Source: Physcomitrium patens (lineage: Eukaryota; Streptophyta; Bryopsida; Funariales; Funariaceae). From it: a stretch of DNA of 64,000 bases. Below are positions 1-12,229 of this stretch, in pieces; positions within the stretch are counted from its first letter, which is position 1, and every line of letters begins with the position of its first letter. The translations under genes and the position numbers were made by a program. Location: the NCBI RefSeq assembly GCF_000002425.4, contig NC_037270.1, positions 7,618,598 to 7,682,597 on the forward strand, given 5' to 3'. The notes under the pieces are model-generated. The model searched no databases. It was given only the letters and a program-made list of their open reading frames with translations, and had not been told where the DNA came from.

Positions 1-230
1 TGGAAACATGGCTGCTGTAAGAAACATTCTAATATCCCATCGACCTATTTTGTTTTCTCTTGAAGATTCTGACAGCACCCTTTCATTTCATTAATTTATT
101 AATTAATTATTCGAAAAATATAATTGGATTAACGTGAAGTTGTCAATCACAACTTGAGCAATACTATGTTGTCCATTTCAATTCAGAATAAAAAATTTAA
201 AATTTAACAGATTTCAGAAGGAAAAATATG

Positions 231-233
231 TAT

Positions 234-264
<31 letters not shown>

Positions 265-267
265 TTT
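231..267. repeat. (TTTA)n microsatellite
   Basis: About nine uninterrupted TTTA units in AT-rich spacer. Confidence 0.95.
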
Positions 268-1626
268 GCAAATTTTGATAAAATCATTTCTTCTTGTATT
301 GTATTGAGATTAAGAAAATAATTAAAGAAAGATACTAAAAAGAACATAAAGAACACAATTACAATTTAAAAGGAAAGAAAAGAAAAGAAAAAGGTATTAT
401 GAAATAAAATATGCTTGATTGCAATAATAGATATAATTCTAAATCTCCATACAAAGTTATCTTATTTAGGTCCTATATTAAATTTTGAATCTTCTCTTTG
501 CTTTGCAATACAAGTTTTTTTCTATCTTTTTGTAATTTGAATTGTTCTTGAAAAAATAAAATGCTCTCCTATCATGTACATAAAGAAAAAAAAAATGCAT
601 TAAGTTCACAAATACTTATAAAGAAAATTTTACTATTAAAATAATAGCTATCTTATAATAATACCAATTATATATAAAAAATTAAAAAAAATTAAAAAAA
701 GTCATGAAAATTTGATTAAAAAATAAATTTTAATCTTGCAAGAACATAAACCATAAGAAAAGTTAATTATTGAGGGAAGCAAGAAGGACATCAATTAAAA
801 TAAATGATTAAAATAAATCAATTTCTTAGAATAATATTAGTTGGTGGTAACATTCAATGAAACTTTTGTACATATCTAAGGTATTCAACGTTTAATCTTT
901 CTAAAACAAACCGCATTTCAAGAAACAAAACTTATATTATTATGCTATAAATAAAAGGATTATAATAAACTATACCAATAAAATAATATTTAAAAATTAA
1001 AAGCATAAAAAAATATTAATGTATAAATAAATAAATGACCAGTGTTTATAAGAGTATTTTTCATGCACAAAGAATAATTTTAAAAAAAACTCACATTTCT
1101 AAACTACAAGAGCAACCTAGTCTACTAAACAATTGTAACTTTAAAGATAAATTTTTTGAAAATTTTATAAAAAACTTCTACACCATCCAAAATACCATTT
1201 TTTTCTCAAAAAAAGGCTAGGAATCTTCTACAAAAGATATATTTAGGAATTTATCAATTGATATAAAATAATTTTTTATTAAAAATATCTTCTACAAGAA
1301 GAAACAACATGTAGTTTAACAAAGGGATAGGTCTAAATAATATCTTTCTTATAATTTAAGAATGATTTAAAATTTAATTAACCATAACTAATATATTTTT
1401 ATATTAAAAATCCTTTGTCAAAGCTTTTATGTGAATAAAATAAAATAAAATCTTATGTTGGTATTTATCAAAAAAAATATATCTAAAACTTATTAAATGA
1501 TCAATAGAAAATCACATTTCCAAATATTAGTTCGAAAAGCATTGGCACATAATTAAAAATAAAATCCTAATTTATATCCAAAAAATTAAAATGATATTAT
1601 TATAAAAATAAATTAAATCGATTTAT

Positions 1627-1629
<3 letters not shown>

Positions 1630-1663
<34 letters not shown>

Positions 1664-1672
1664 TTATTTATT
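1630..1672. repeat. (TA)n followed by (TTTA)n microsatellite
   Basis: About 14 TA units pass directly into three or four TTTA units. The same compound arrangement recurs near 57153-57200, and in the reverse order near 19855-19893. Confidence 0.95.
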
Positions 1673-2070
1673 TATATCTAAAATATTAAAAATTATAAAA
1701 ATATATATTTTTAATTATTTTAATAAAGTATAAAAGAACTAAACTTTAATAAAGATTAGAATATTAAACAATATTTAAAAAAATATGGATGATTATAGTT
1801 TTTTTCTTGTATATATTAAATAAAAAAAAAACTTAGAAAGAGTTTTTGTAGCCATGTAAAGCTTCCAAGGATACTTAAAGATCTATCACAAATACATTAT
1901 ATAAGAGACCTAATAAGAAGTTGAACAAAAGAGTTTCAACAAGAAGCTCGTATGAATTTGATTAAATCAAATGAATACAAGAACAACATCAAGAGTGGTA
2001 AGCTAGAGCTCCAAGAGATGTGTTATTGAGACTGAGGATCCCCTTAGCCTCGATTCTAATATATATTAGG

Positions 2071-2235
2071 TGTTAGGAAGTTTTTTAAGAAGTTTCCTTG
2101 TTGTTTGAAGACAAAGCTTCTTGAGAAGTTCTCATGTTGTTTAAAGATGAAGCAACCTTAGGAAGCTTCTTGAAAATTTTCCATGTTACTTGAATATGAA
2201 GCAACTTTAGGAAGTTTTTTGGACAACTTCCTTAA
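2071..2235. repeat. Degenerate tandem repeat, about 50-bp unit
   Basis: Three to four imperfect copies of a unit built around 'aggaagcttcttgaga' and 'catgttgtttgaagatgaag' follow one another. After it, short 'tagaatcttc'/'gaatatt' motifs recur in both orientations to about 2410. This may be the remnant of an LTR or a minisatellite. No second copy was recognised in the window. Confidence 0.5.
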
Positions 2236-4253
2236 TTCTTTTAGAACTTTTTAGAATCTATTTGAATATTATAAAAATCTTTAAGAACCTTTTAGAATAT
2301 CCTAGGGATACTTTTAGAATCTTTTATTATAATATTCTAAAAATCTTCTAGAACCTTCTAAAACTTGATAGAATATTTTAAAAATATTCTTAGAATCTTC
2401 TTATTGGATGTTTGTAACAAGATTTAATCCTATTTTTTTTAAATTCAATAATTTTTTTATTAGTTTATTATCTATCTAATATTTTTATTTCTATTTAATA
2501 AAGTAGTATACATATTTTTATCATGTTTTTTTATAAAAAATTAGAAATAATTATATAAAAAAGTTATAATTTTTTTTATATAGATTGATATGATTTTAAA
2601 TAAATTATTTGATATAAATATTTTTTGCTATAATTAAATATTTAATATGCCAAAGATGAATAATAGATAATTTGAGCCATTAAAACTATCTAATATTTGG
2701 AAAAAAAGAGTAGCTTATTATTTTATAAGATTCAAGAAAAAAATATTATAAAAAAATCTTTTTAAGAAAACATGATTTTATTTTTATTTATTTTTTAACC
2801 TCAAGAAGTAAAATATTTTGTAATATAATTAAATATATATCAACAAAAAATATTAATTTTTATGGATTATTAATATTGTAGTTAAAAGAGATAATTTCTT
2901 TAGTTTTACAGAACAATTTATTATTGATTATAGTTTGTAGATATTTCTTTTAGTACAAGGTAATGAATTCTAAATAAGGCATTTATATAATGTTAAATTA
3001 AAATCATAATAAAAATAAATTCTAAGAGATGTGAAAAAATTTAATATATGTTTCAATATAATGACTTCAAACTCTTGTAGTTAGCATAAGTTCTAATTAA
3101 ACAAGAAGCTCCCTTAAGACAATAGTATTATTTTTAAAATTAACTATATCATTTTAAAGAATAATTTATTATAAATATTATAATTAAGCTTAGTTTTTAA
3201 AATATTTCTATAATAATAAAACTATAAAAAATTTAATAATTTTTTATGATAACATTAAATATATTATAAATAAAATAAAATATTTAAAAATAGACCCCAT
3301 GAGTTTTAAATTATTTTAGATATTAATTTTAAGCTTTAAAAATATGTTCTTTATATTTTAATTTTATTCTTATTTATTTAAAATTCAATTATATAAATAA
3401 ATCATAAATTTGGAAAAAAATAATAATATATACTTTATAATTATTTAATTCTAAAATTTATTTTTTCTTATAAAATATTAGTTTTGTTTAATTTATGATA
3501 TGTAGTTTATTTTATAAAAAAATAAGCTTAGTATTTAAAATAATATATTTTTAAAAATATACATAATTTGTAATAAAATATATATTTATCTACTTTAGTA
3601 TTGTTATAGATTTCAAAAACATTGTAATATACAATAAATTTGAGATATTCTTCAAAATAAATATAATAATAATAAATTTATCTAAAAAGATATAAAAAAT
3701 CATTGATTAACAAATTCTAAGAAGAAACTAGAATATTTTTTGGTCCAAACTACATAATATTATATTTAAAGAATACTACAAATGCCAACCTAGTTTTTGC
3801 TATTGCTACCACAATCCACCACTCTTTTAATATATATATTTGGTATTTTTAATTTTTATTTCAATAAAAATGATTTCAAAGGTATTTAACAAAAAAAAAA
3901 TTTAACTGATTTGAAAGGTTTTTAATAAATATGGCTTTTGGTGGATGGAAGATTATGGTGACAGTAGCAAAAATTATGATAATAGTAACAATATCCTATT
4001 TAAAATGTACATACTTTGATAAAAACTTTATCTTTAATTCATCTCTTTTATGATAAAAATTAAATTACTTGCATGTTATAATTTTATATTAGCAAATATA
4101 GACTTATTTAATCTTTTAAAATTAAATAAAAAGGAAAAAAAAAAAAACAAAACAAAATCAAAATCAAAAACAAAAAACAATGATTTTTAATATTTAATTA
4201 TTTAAATACACAACAATCTACATGTATTAGCAATGGTTTATCTATATTCTTTA

Positions 4254-4622
4254 AACTTAGGTTATATACACACTTCAAATTGCTATACGCATTAAAATTA
4301 GGTAGTCTATGACAAAGTCCACGACTTGCCACAAAACAAAAAAGAATAGAAAGACATTTGTGACTTGTATTAAGATAAGCAAGAAAAAGAAGTGAATTGA
4401 GACCCCTGCCAAAATAAGAAAGAAGGGAAAGAAGTCAAGGACTTGCGCTAGGATAAAGAAGATAGAGAAGAAGTCAAAAACTTAGTGAATAGTGAACCAT
4501 GAGTGGTCAATTATTGGTCAATTTAAGAAATTAGCCAATCAAAGGCCTCTATTTTCTTAAGTGTGTATATATCAATTTGGAGTATGCATGTAGCAACTTG
4601 AGATGTTCATGTAGCATAAGCC
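4254..4622. mobile_element. Candidate MITE-like element with imperfect terminal inverted repeats
   Basis: The segment 4254-4291 is the imperfect reverse complement of 4585-4622: roughly 27 of 38 positions agree by eye, including the shared core TAGCAA and flanking TGTGTATAT-like motifs. The interior (about 290 bp) has no ORF. Size and non-coding content fit a miniature inverted-repeat element. No target duplication or second copy was found, so this is tentative. Confidence 0.25.
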
Positions 4623-4909
4623 TATTCTTTGTTAGAAAGATTGGTGTGTTTGTAGATGATTTAAAATATCAAATAAAATTATTTTCAAGGTTTTGATCAA
4701 TGTATTCTTTAAGAAAGTGTACTTATTTTTTTGATAGTTTGTAGATTGGATCAAATAGAAATTTGATTTATTTTTAAAGTTAATTACATAATCATACAAA
4801 AAAATATGTAAATAAGATATGTAGATAGAACATCTTAATGTTATTTTATTTTTTTCTAATATGTAATGTAAAGCTTTTATTGAGATTTAAATTTTATATT
4901 TATAAATAG

Positions 4910-4939
4910 AAATATATATATATATATATATATATATAT
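4910..4939. repeat. (TA)n microsatellite
   Basis: About 15 TA units. Confidence 0.95.
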
Positions 4940-5640
4940 TCTCTTATTTTAATTGATAAATTTTGATTTTTTTAACCTCAAAATATTATTTATATTATAG
5001 TGTTTTATAGAATAAATTCACAAAAATAGTTAAAACAATTTAAGATTTTGAATTCATATACAGATTATAATCTTTAAAAAGTAAATATATAATTATTAAA
5101 TAAATTAAATATTTTAAAATATCGAATACTATTATGTTTTCATCACCATATAATATTAACTTATACTAAAGATTATCTATTTATAAATTTTACATGTATT
5201 AATTTTAATTTTTATATTAAATTCTTTTTATAATACTTCAAAAATTTATACTATAGAAAATAGAAGCTTTAAATTCTAATTAGATGAAGATAAAAAAAAA
5301 ATAATAAATCCATTGATATTAGATGCATTCTTGTTCATTAAAATCACTTTGTAGATTGAAGATTAAATAACAAAAATACCTCTCTGATGTATAATAGATT
5401 ATTTTTTTCTAAAGATACCAACTAAGTATCTTGTCTCTAAAGTCTCATATTGCTACCTCTTTCAATTTTTTAAGTCTCAATTTAATAGTAATAATAATGG
5501 TAATAATAATAAAACTACCTTTAAATCCTTAAAATTTTAACTGTAAATAGCAATAGAGAATTACCAAAAATATTTATTTCAAAGAATAGGAAGTCTGCAT
5601 TTTTCCAACCAACATCGTCTCATACAAATAGTAAAAAACA

Positions 5641-6660
5641 GATTAAGAAAATAACATTATCAACAACTTCATCTTTCCATACGATATTACTTTCTTCACA
5701 AATAAAATATATGTTATGTTTGCATTGGTTCTCCAATTCTCCAAGCCATCGTGTGACTCTTCCACCTTCAAATGTGTTGAATCAAATAATAATGAGATGG
5801 AGAGAACACAAAGTTCTACCCAAGTGATCATACTGAACTTACACAAAAGAAGGAATGGCATTACTTTGCCAAAAATTGACTGATCGAAAACTTCTTCTGC
5901 CAAAAGTCCAAATTTCCACAGTCAGAATCGAAGAGAAAAATTGAAGCGGAGTGTTTCATTATATAATGCCACATTTGCTGGATTTTGTTGCTTCATCTCA
6001 CATCACAACCAGTCTATGTAGTGTAGAGCAGAAATATTTGCATGCCGTTTCAAATTCTAAGAGTTGTTGCTAGGTTCTGATTCTAACCCTTCGTTCCACC
6101 AATAGTTCTTATTCTCTTTCACAATAAACCAGCTGGGTGTGAGGCTTCTCGTTTGAAAACTACAACGTTCATTGCAAGGATTTCCAATGACACCAGTGCA
6201 TCAAAACCGAAACTATAAATCTACTCTCAGCTGCTGTCAATACTGTCGCTGGAGTAATAGATTGTTGAGGTTCCGTGTTTGCAAATATCGCACATCACCT
6301 GGAAAAAACATGCTTTCTCAACCAGTCGCTTCACCAACCTCAAGCAGAGACTAGACCACACCGTTCAAATGCGATTGCCTGGTAAGTATAACCTCTTCAA
6401 GACCCAATTCTAGCCTGATAATAAGTAAGAAAAACAGTGTGGACTTCTCACTCTCAACTGGTGATAGTGAACACGTGGATTACCAAAACAAAAGCATCCA
6501 GAGAGGCCATACACCTCACAACCGTGACTTCGAATAAACCTGGGTACCTTAAAAGCAGTTTCTAGATTGTGCATACACAATGCAACTTAGAATAATGCAA
6601 AGTAGACAAATTTGCACGCGACAAGAAGAGATGCATGAAATCGAATTCTGGTGTAGCAAG
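5641..6660. other. Unrecognised sequence downstream of GS1 copy A
   Basis: Base composition becomes more balanced than in the spacer to the left, as in transcribed or formerly transcribed DNA. The longest frames are under 90 codons and match no family I recognise. It lies beyond the 3' end of GS1 copy A (minus strand) and has no counterpart downstream of copy B, so it is outside the duplicated block. Confidence 0.4.
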
Positions 6661-6666
6661 TTTATT
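6661..6666 (-). terminator. Candidate poly(A) signal of GS1 copy A
   Basis: On the minus strand this reads AATAAA, about 430 nt past the stop codon. The corresponding place in copy B (21717-21722) reads AATAAT. Near-identity between the two copies ends here, so the shared block appears to run to about the end of the transcript. Other AT-rich signals inside the 3' region, such as near 6749, could serve instead. Confidence 0.35.
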
Positions 6667-7093
6667 GCGATAGTTACGACAAACAGCTTCCGAGATGGAT
6701 GTGACACCTCCTCATGTGCTTCTATCTACCAGAGACCTTCCTCTGGAATGTATATAATTGTCTGCGTTCCCGCGCACCGAAGCCTAATGTTGTTGTACTC
6801 GACCTACTGAGTCCAGCGACCGCCGGGCTTTCCGCCCACATCGCTCGCTGCCTACCACGGCAGGGCAGGGCAGGGTAGGGGGGCTATTATATTCCTCTAC
6901 CCCTGCGCCCGACCAACCTTGCACCACCCCGGCACCACCGCCGATCACTTACCTTATCAAACATGCCCATCACTATCCTACAATTCCAGGCCCCGATCGT
7001 CATCGCTGGCCTCCTCACACCATTCTTGCTTTCTTTCTTCCTTTCTTTGTCCCCGACTCACTCACGCTCACTCACTCCTCCGTCCCCTCTTCT

Positions 7094-8901
7094 TCACTTC
7101 TGCTCCTCCGGGCTCCACAAGATCGTCGTGTATGCGATCATTCCCGTCACCACGTACGGGTCCATGTTCGACGCCGGCCTCCTGTCCTCGAAGTACCCCT
7201 TGCCGTCCTTCTCCGTGTCACGCCCCACACGCACTGATGCTCCCCTGTTCGCCACTCCCCACGAGAACGTGTTCATGTCCGCGGTCTCGTGCTTTCCAGT
7301 CAACCTCCGCTCGTTGCCCTCGCCGTAAGAGGCAATGTGCTCCCTGTGCCTCAATCCCAACTTCTCGATGGCCTTCTTGATCACCTCGTATCCTCCCTCC
7401 TCACGCATCGATTTCGTGCTGTAGCACCCAACACAACCCCCGTCAACCATCACCCCCGTCCAAACGTACAAACAACCATGACCAACCACAGGAAACGAAA
7501 CCCCACTCCCAACAAATCCCCCTCGCGATTACTCACCTGTAGTTGGTGTGGCATCCCGCGCCGTTCCAGTCTCCTTCGATGGGCTTCGGGTCCAGCGACA
7601 GCACCACTCCCGCAATCTCGGTGATCCTCTCCAAAATGTATCGCGCAGCCCACAACTGGTCCGCAGCAGCGATGCCCTTCGAAGGCCCCACCTGGAACTC
7701 CCACTGCCCGGGCATCACCTCTCCGTTGATGCCACTGATCTGGATGCCGGCGTACAGGCAAGCCTTGTAATGGGCGTTCACGATGTCACGTCCCCAGGCC
7801 TTGTCAGCTCCGGTTCCGCAGTAGTATGGTCCCTGGGGACCCGGGTAACCGCCCACGGGCCATCCCAGGGGCCACTTCACTTCCTTCTGCAACAGGGTGT
7901 ACTCCTGCTCTAAACCATACCTGCCCCCCCACACACACACACACAAAACGCTCAGCTCTTCGCAGTTGTTAATGCAGAGATACACTTTGTGAGAAAACAT
8001 CCCAACTGCGGTAACAGTCTGTGAATTCACCAGAGTCACAATCTTAAAAACTTGTGCGAATCCGGGAGTTTGATTGCTTCACTGCACACGACACTACAGA
8101 TTTCACGCTTGTTTGCAGAGAAACGCACACTTTCCGAGCTTGCTGTAGCAGCGCGGTGAGCGACAAAAATACAACCAATCATGCAATCACAGAATCGTGT
8201 GGTCAAGAACGAGATTGTAAAGCACGTTCTAAGTGCACATAAACCGAGAAGCAGCTTTGAACGCTAGGTTCGAAACATGCGCAGTGGAGCTACGCACAGA
8301 CAGGTGGAAAAGTTTGTGGGATAAGGGCGGAGAGAAAAAGAAAAGAATTCAACTCGCTAAACCTCTCTAACAGAAACACTTCGCAACACTGGTTGTGCGG
8401 ACAAGAGCAACAATTTCAATGAAAAAGGGGAAGGAGGCTAAACATTGACGGTTCAAAAGACAGAATCACACACGGTAATCGCAAACAAAACTAGTTTCAG
8501 GGAGAAGACACAGCCAGAAATGCTCACCATGTCTCCTCCTCCGCCACCTCCTTCGTGGCGAAAACCTCCGCAGCAGCAGCGCGCTTGTTGGTGGGGATGG
8601 GCACGCCCTGGGGCGTGTACGCGTCACAGATCACCAGAATGTTGTTCCCCCTGCGGAACGGGTCCCGGAAGATCGCCTGCGGGTACAGAATCACCTCGCT
8701 GTCCTCACCCGGCGCCTGCCCAGTGCTCGACCCATCGTAATTCCACTTCGGCAGCAGCTTCGGGTCGCTCACAGGCTTCGGCAGCGTCCTGGCCTTGGAT
8801 CGCAAGTCGGTTCCCGACCCACCGATCCAAATGTACTCAGCAATAATCTCCTGGGTGGTCTCCTCCAGAGACAAGTTCAACAGCTCGTTGAGAGAAGTCA
8901 T
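7094..8901 (-). CDS. GLN1: Glutamine synthetase, cytosolic type (GS1), copy A, three exons
   Basis: Catalyses ATP-dependent formation of glutamine from glutamate and ammonium, the entry step of nitrogen assimilation; plant GS1 acts in the cytosol as a decamer. Exons on the minus strand: 8901-8528, 7920-7537 and 7418-7094. Introns 7921-8527 and 7419-7536 have GT and AG ends, and the joined frame gives 360 residues (GS1 is usually about 356). Grasp domain about 17-100, catalytic domain about 105-350. The YDGSS signature is at 55-59, metal and substrate residues are E129, E131, E192, E199, H249 and E297, and active-site arginines are R291 and R311. The ATP motif reads [10 protein letters not shown]. 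Start chosen at the ATG giving MTSLNELL, as in other GS1; there is no transit peptide. Oddities: C248 where GS1 often has Ala, Y349 where 'MIAETT' is usual, and intron 1 ends in a run of G before its AG. Copy B differs only at residue 113 (Val here). Confidence 0.95.
7921..8527 (-). other. GS1 copy A intron 1
   Basis: Donor GTGAGC and acceptor CAG, splitting the Trp125 codon. The 3' end on the transcribed strand is (GT)7 followed by seven G and then CAG, so a normal polypyrimidine tract is missing at the acceptor. The 607-bp length and the repeat length are identical in copy B (22977-23583). Confidence 0.9.
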
Positions 8902-9560
8902 CTTCGCTACCACTAACAACAACAACAACCCACGAAACCTCGCTAACAGAATAAGACACAACCGTACCTCACGAAACAGAAAAGCAACCAAATGAGGTGC
9001 AACGAAAGGGGGCGATGAGAATGAAGCGAGATGCACAGAGCAGACGAGAGAGCAGTGAGTGAGTGAGAGTGAGCTCGCGAGTGAGTGAGTGAGTGAGAAT
9101 TCGTGATGGGCGAGGTCTACTTGTGCACCCCAACTCCCCCACAGAATTGCGCCTGGTGCCCCTCGACGCCGCGCAATGGCTATTCCGAAGCGAATCGAGG
9201 AGCACCACCTCTTCCCGTTCCTAGATTCCTCATATTCTTCTATTTTCCTAGATCCACTATTTGAAAATCTACCATTTCCTCTTCGAGGTGCGTAGATTCC
9301 TCGGGGCCACGCCTTTCGACGAGTGTGTAAGGGCCAATTTGCTGTTTTCGTCGTCCCATTTGTTTTATTGTTATTTTGTATTTGTTGTTACTGTTCCTTC
9401 TCCTTCGTCGTCATCTCATCTCATCTCTGGTTTCGTCAAACCCAGTTTGACCCCGAGTTTGCTGTGTGTTGTTATATTCTCATCGTTCTTAGGATTCCTT
9501 ATTCTTACTATTCTTATGCTTTTGTGTTCTGTTGGTGTTGGGGTGATAGGCTTCTGATGA
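8902..9560 (-). promoter_or_regulatory. 5' leader and promoter region of GS1 copy A
   Basis: The DNA just upstream of the start codon is GC-richer than the spacer beyond. On the transcribed strand it is rich in C and T, including a (CTCA)n-like tract at 9056-9097, typical of plant 5' leaders. No clear TATA box was found. The sequence differs from the corresponding part of copy B except for weak matches within about 40 nt of the ATG, so the two genes probably have different regulation. Extent is a guess based on composition. Confidence 0.4.
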
Positions 9561-11282
9561 TTTGCAGATATGGGTTGTAATTTTAGGTTTGCGTGGGTGT
9601 TGTTGGTGCTGAATCGATTAAGGTGCATACAGTTTGGATAGTATTTCATGTTCTGGTTTTTTTTAGGGGAATGTTAAATAGACCCATGCTTTTAATAAAT
9701 AGACTCATTCTTGATGAAGAATATAGTAATCATGATGAATGTGGTTGGTTTTTATTGGTTGCAGATCCAATAGTGAAGAAATGAATGTAGAGGTCATTTT
9801 TTTTTGTTCATGATGATTACAAAAAGTGAGTTGATTTAGTAAAAACTTGGATATATTTAACTTCTCATTTCTTTTTATTGAATTATACATATTTATATAT
9901 ATTTATATTTATATTTTTTTTGTGTGTGTTGTGTGTGTGGAGATTGTGACAGATGGGGTGGAATTGGTTTGTTTTTAAGATCATTTTCTTTCTTATGGAT
10001 GGATTTGATTGTCTTGCTGGTCTCAGAACTGGCTATATGTAAAATTTTGTTTGAAATTCTGTGTGCTTTTTTTTAATACTTTGTTTGCTATTGAGTCGTT
10101 TTTCTTTTAGCAGTTTTTTGGTCATTTGCTTCTATGTTATTCTAAGGTGTGTCTCTCTCATTTATATGTATTCAAATTGTTATATAAGTGAATGGTATAG
10201 ACTTGTTTTCTCACAAATTGTTTGAAATTGAAAGAGAGGTAGAGAATTTATTTTACCTGGTTTAATTTACTTTGAATGCAACATAAACTAATCAATTCTA
10301 TAAAAAGATGAAGAATAAGGGTTTAATTTCTATGAAAATTTCCAATTAAACAACTTAGAATGAATTACTACCTTAAGTTCTGTATACACACATACACTGA
10401 TATTACTTCTTCTTCTTTTTTTCTTTTTTTAATGAATTTGGGTCAATAATTTGGAAAAATGGTTGAATAAGTGATCAAATATATATATACTTGTCAGCTT
10501 TTGTTTTGTAACTTGAAGTTACTAGAAGAAACTAAATTTATAGGTGATCATCAAACATCAATATTGCTTTACAGCATTTGTAGTAAAGATCCATGCATGA
10601 TCTTTTTTCGAATCAAATTATTAAACGCTTCAAAATAAAGTCACATAAATATCTTCTAGAATTGCAAAATTCTACTTGTTAACAAATTTGTTCATAGTCT
10701 TTCAACTGGGAATTCCATCATGATTCATTTATCAAAACGCAGAGTATGTCCAATTTATGATATAGAAAATATAAAAAAATATAAAACCTATTATCATTTT
10801 GCATTATTATTGTCCATGAAATCGTTTTGAAGTGTTAAACAAATTACGAAAAAGAAGCTTAAGTGACATACCCATAAATCATTATAAGAATAACAACAAT
10901 ATGATCTCTGTACAAAGCATAAGACACATTGAAATTATAACACTACCTAATGTTCAACTTGATAAAAATCAAAAGTTCTTCTTTTTCATTAATATATTCG
11001 TAAAAGTGAAGTGAAAATCCACATATGCACAGCCATTTGCCCTGGAAAAAGGGTTAACCATCATAAACATCCTACAGAGTGTGCCTAAAAATCTAAGATT
11101 AAGTTCAAAACTTTTTTATTTAATTTTTAATTTTTTAAGATATTAATTTGTTAATAAGCTGATGTACTACAAGACAATGGTCCCGTACCATGAAATACTT
11201 GCCCCTCCCTTCAGACTTTTCTGTTCATGAAGCAGGATCCTGCATTGGAACACTTGGCTGAACCGTCAAACTTTTACTTTAT

Positions 11283-11395
11283 GGAGGGAAGAGAGAGAAT
11301 AAAAATAAAAGAAGAAGAAGAATAATTACAAGAAGCAGCAGCAGAAAGAAAGTAGAGAGGAGGATAAAGAGAGAGAAAAAGAAAGAGAGCGTAAG
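11283..11395. repeat. Polypurine (GA-rich) tract
   Basis: About 110 nt are almost entirely A and G on the plus strand, with GAA and GAGA runs interrupted by a few T and C. On the minus strand it would resemble the CT-rich leader of a plant gene, but no coding region follows in that direction. Confidence 0.6.
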
Positions 11396-11664
11396 GCCGT
11401 GTCCAACTGGAGCCACATCAGCAAAAAAAAACTCCACGTCAGCATTAGCTCCCATTTGTTAGGACACCAAGAGGTGGCCAAAGCAAGTGCCTGCCACTTG
11501 GCAACTTCGTTTTGTTTTTTTACTTTTTCATTACCTTTAAAAAGAGCTTTTTGACCAGTTCACTTTCCGCATGGAAAAAAAAGAGGACCCCATTCATGAA
11601 TCCATAACCCCCATTCATTCACGTCTTGGAAAACGATTCATCTGAACCTTCCTATGCCAATTCA

Positions 11665-11804
11665 TTATATATATATATATATATAGATACATGTGTATCA
11701 TGGATAGAGGATACTTATTGATTGATATTGATATTGGTGTATTTTTGTTGTTTTCTACGACTTTTATTTTGTTTTTATTTATTTATTTATTTATTTATTT
11801 ATTT
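11665..11804. repeat. (TA)n and (TTTA)n microsatellites
   Basis: A (TA)10 tract at 11665-11685 and a (TTTA)7 tract at 11775-11804. Confidence 0.9.
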
Positions 11805-11960
11805 TTTCACTTGAAGTGAGGGAATTGTGTACCACATACATCCAAGTCCAAGCTTGGATAATCCTTTTGCTGATAAGGGAATGCTGACATCTTCAATGAA
11901 AGATAAGAATTCCTATCTCATGTTCCACTTTCATTCTTCTGCTTCATCTAAAAAAGCATC

Positions 11961-12198
11961 TATATATATATATATATATATATTGTCCCATGTTTATTTG
12001 TTGTACTGTATTTTACCTTCAATAATTCCTTTGTATTCTTTCCCTAAGATAAATAGTTAAATGTGAAAAAGTTATTTTGCACTCCATAGAAAGAAACGAA
12101 AAGAAAAGAAAAACACTGTGCCAGCATAATAAGATTGTTTGCTCAATTATGAACATGTACATTTCTGGTTATATACTAAATGATATTTTATTTTTGGT

Positions 12199-12229
<31 letters not shown>

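Larger units (their letters stand above)
1..5640. other. AT-rich intergenic spacer
   Basis: About 5.6 kb of very AT-rich DNA in which every reading frame is short and none resembles a known protein. It holds simple repeats (listed separately), a degenerate tandem repeat near 2071-2235 and an inverted-repeat candidate at 4254-4622. I see no gene, RNA gene or LTR pair. Decayed transposon sequence is a likely origin, but nothing in it can be assigned to a family by eye. Confidence 0.7.
6662..8905. repeat. Duplicated block, copy A (pairs with 21718-23961)
   Basis: About 2.24 kb is nearly identical to 21718-23961 at a constant offset of 15,056 bp, without indels. It covers the GS1 3' region, all exons and both introns, including an identical (AC)7-C7 tract in intron 1. 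I noticed two substitutions inside: 6810 (A versus C in copy B) and 8565 (C versus T). Between 6671 and 6680 the copies differ, so solid identity starts at 6681. On the other side it ends within a few bases upstream of the start codon. Confidence 0.95.

Noticed and set aside
6919..7380. Long plus-strand frames opposite GS1 (also 21804-22436)
   Set aside because: Antisense shadows of the GS1 third exon and 3' region, rich in Ser/Pro/Arg from reverse-reading a GC-rich gene; no family resemblance.
8899..9036. A 45-residue N-terminal extension of GS1 copy A that could be a transit peptide
   Set aside because: The upstream frame has no ATG; it only opens with GTG. In copy B the corresponding extension is six codons and starts with TTG. 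The conserved GS1 start is the ATG at 8901, so this is 5' leader.
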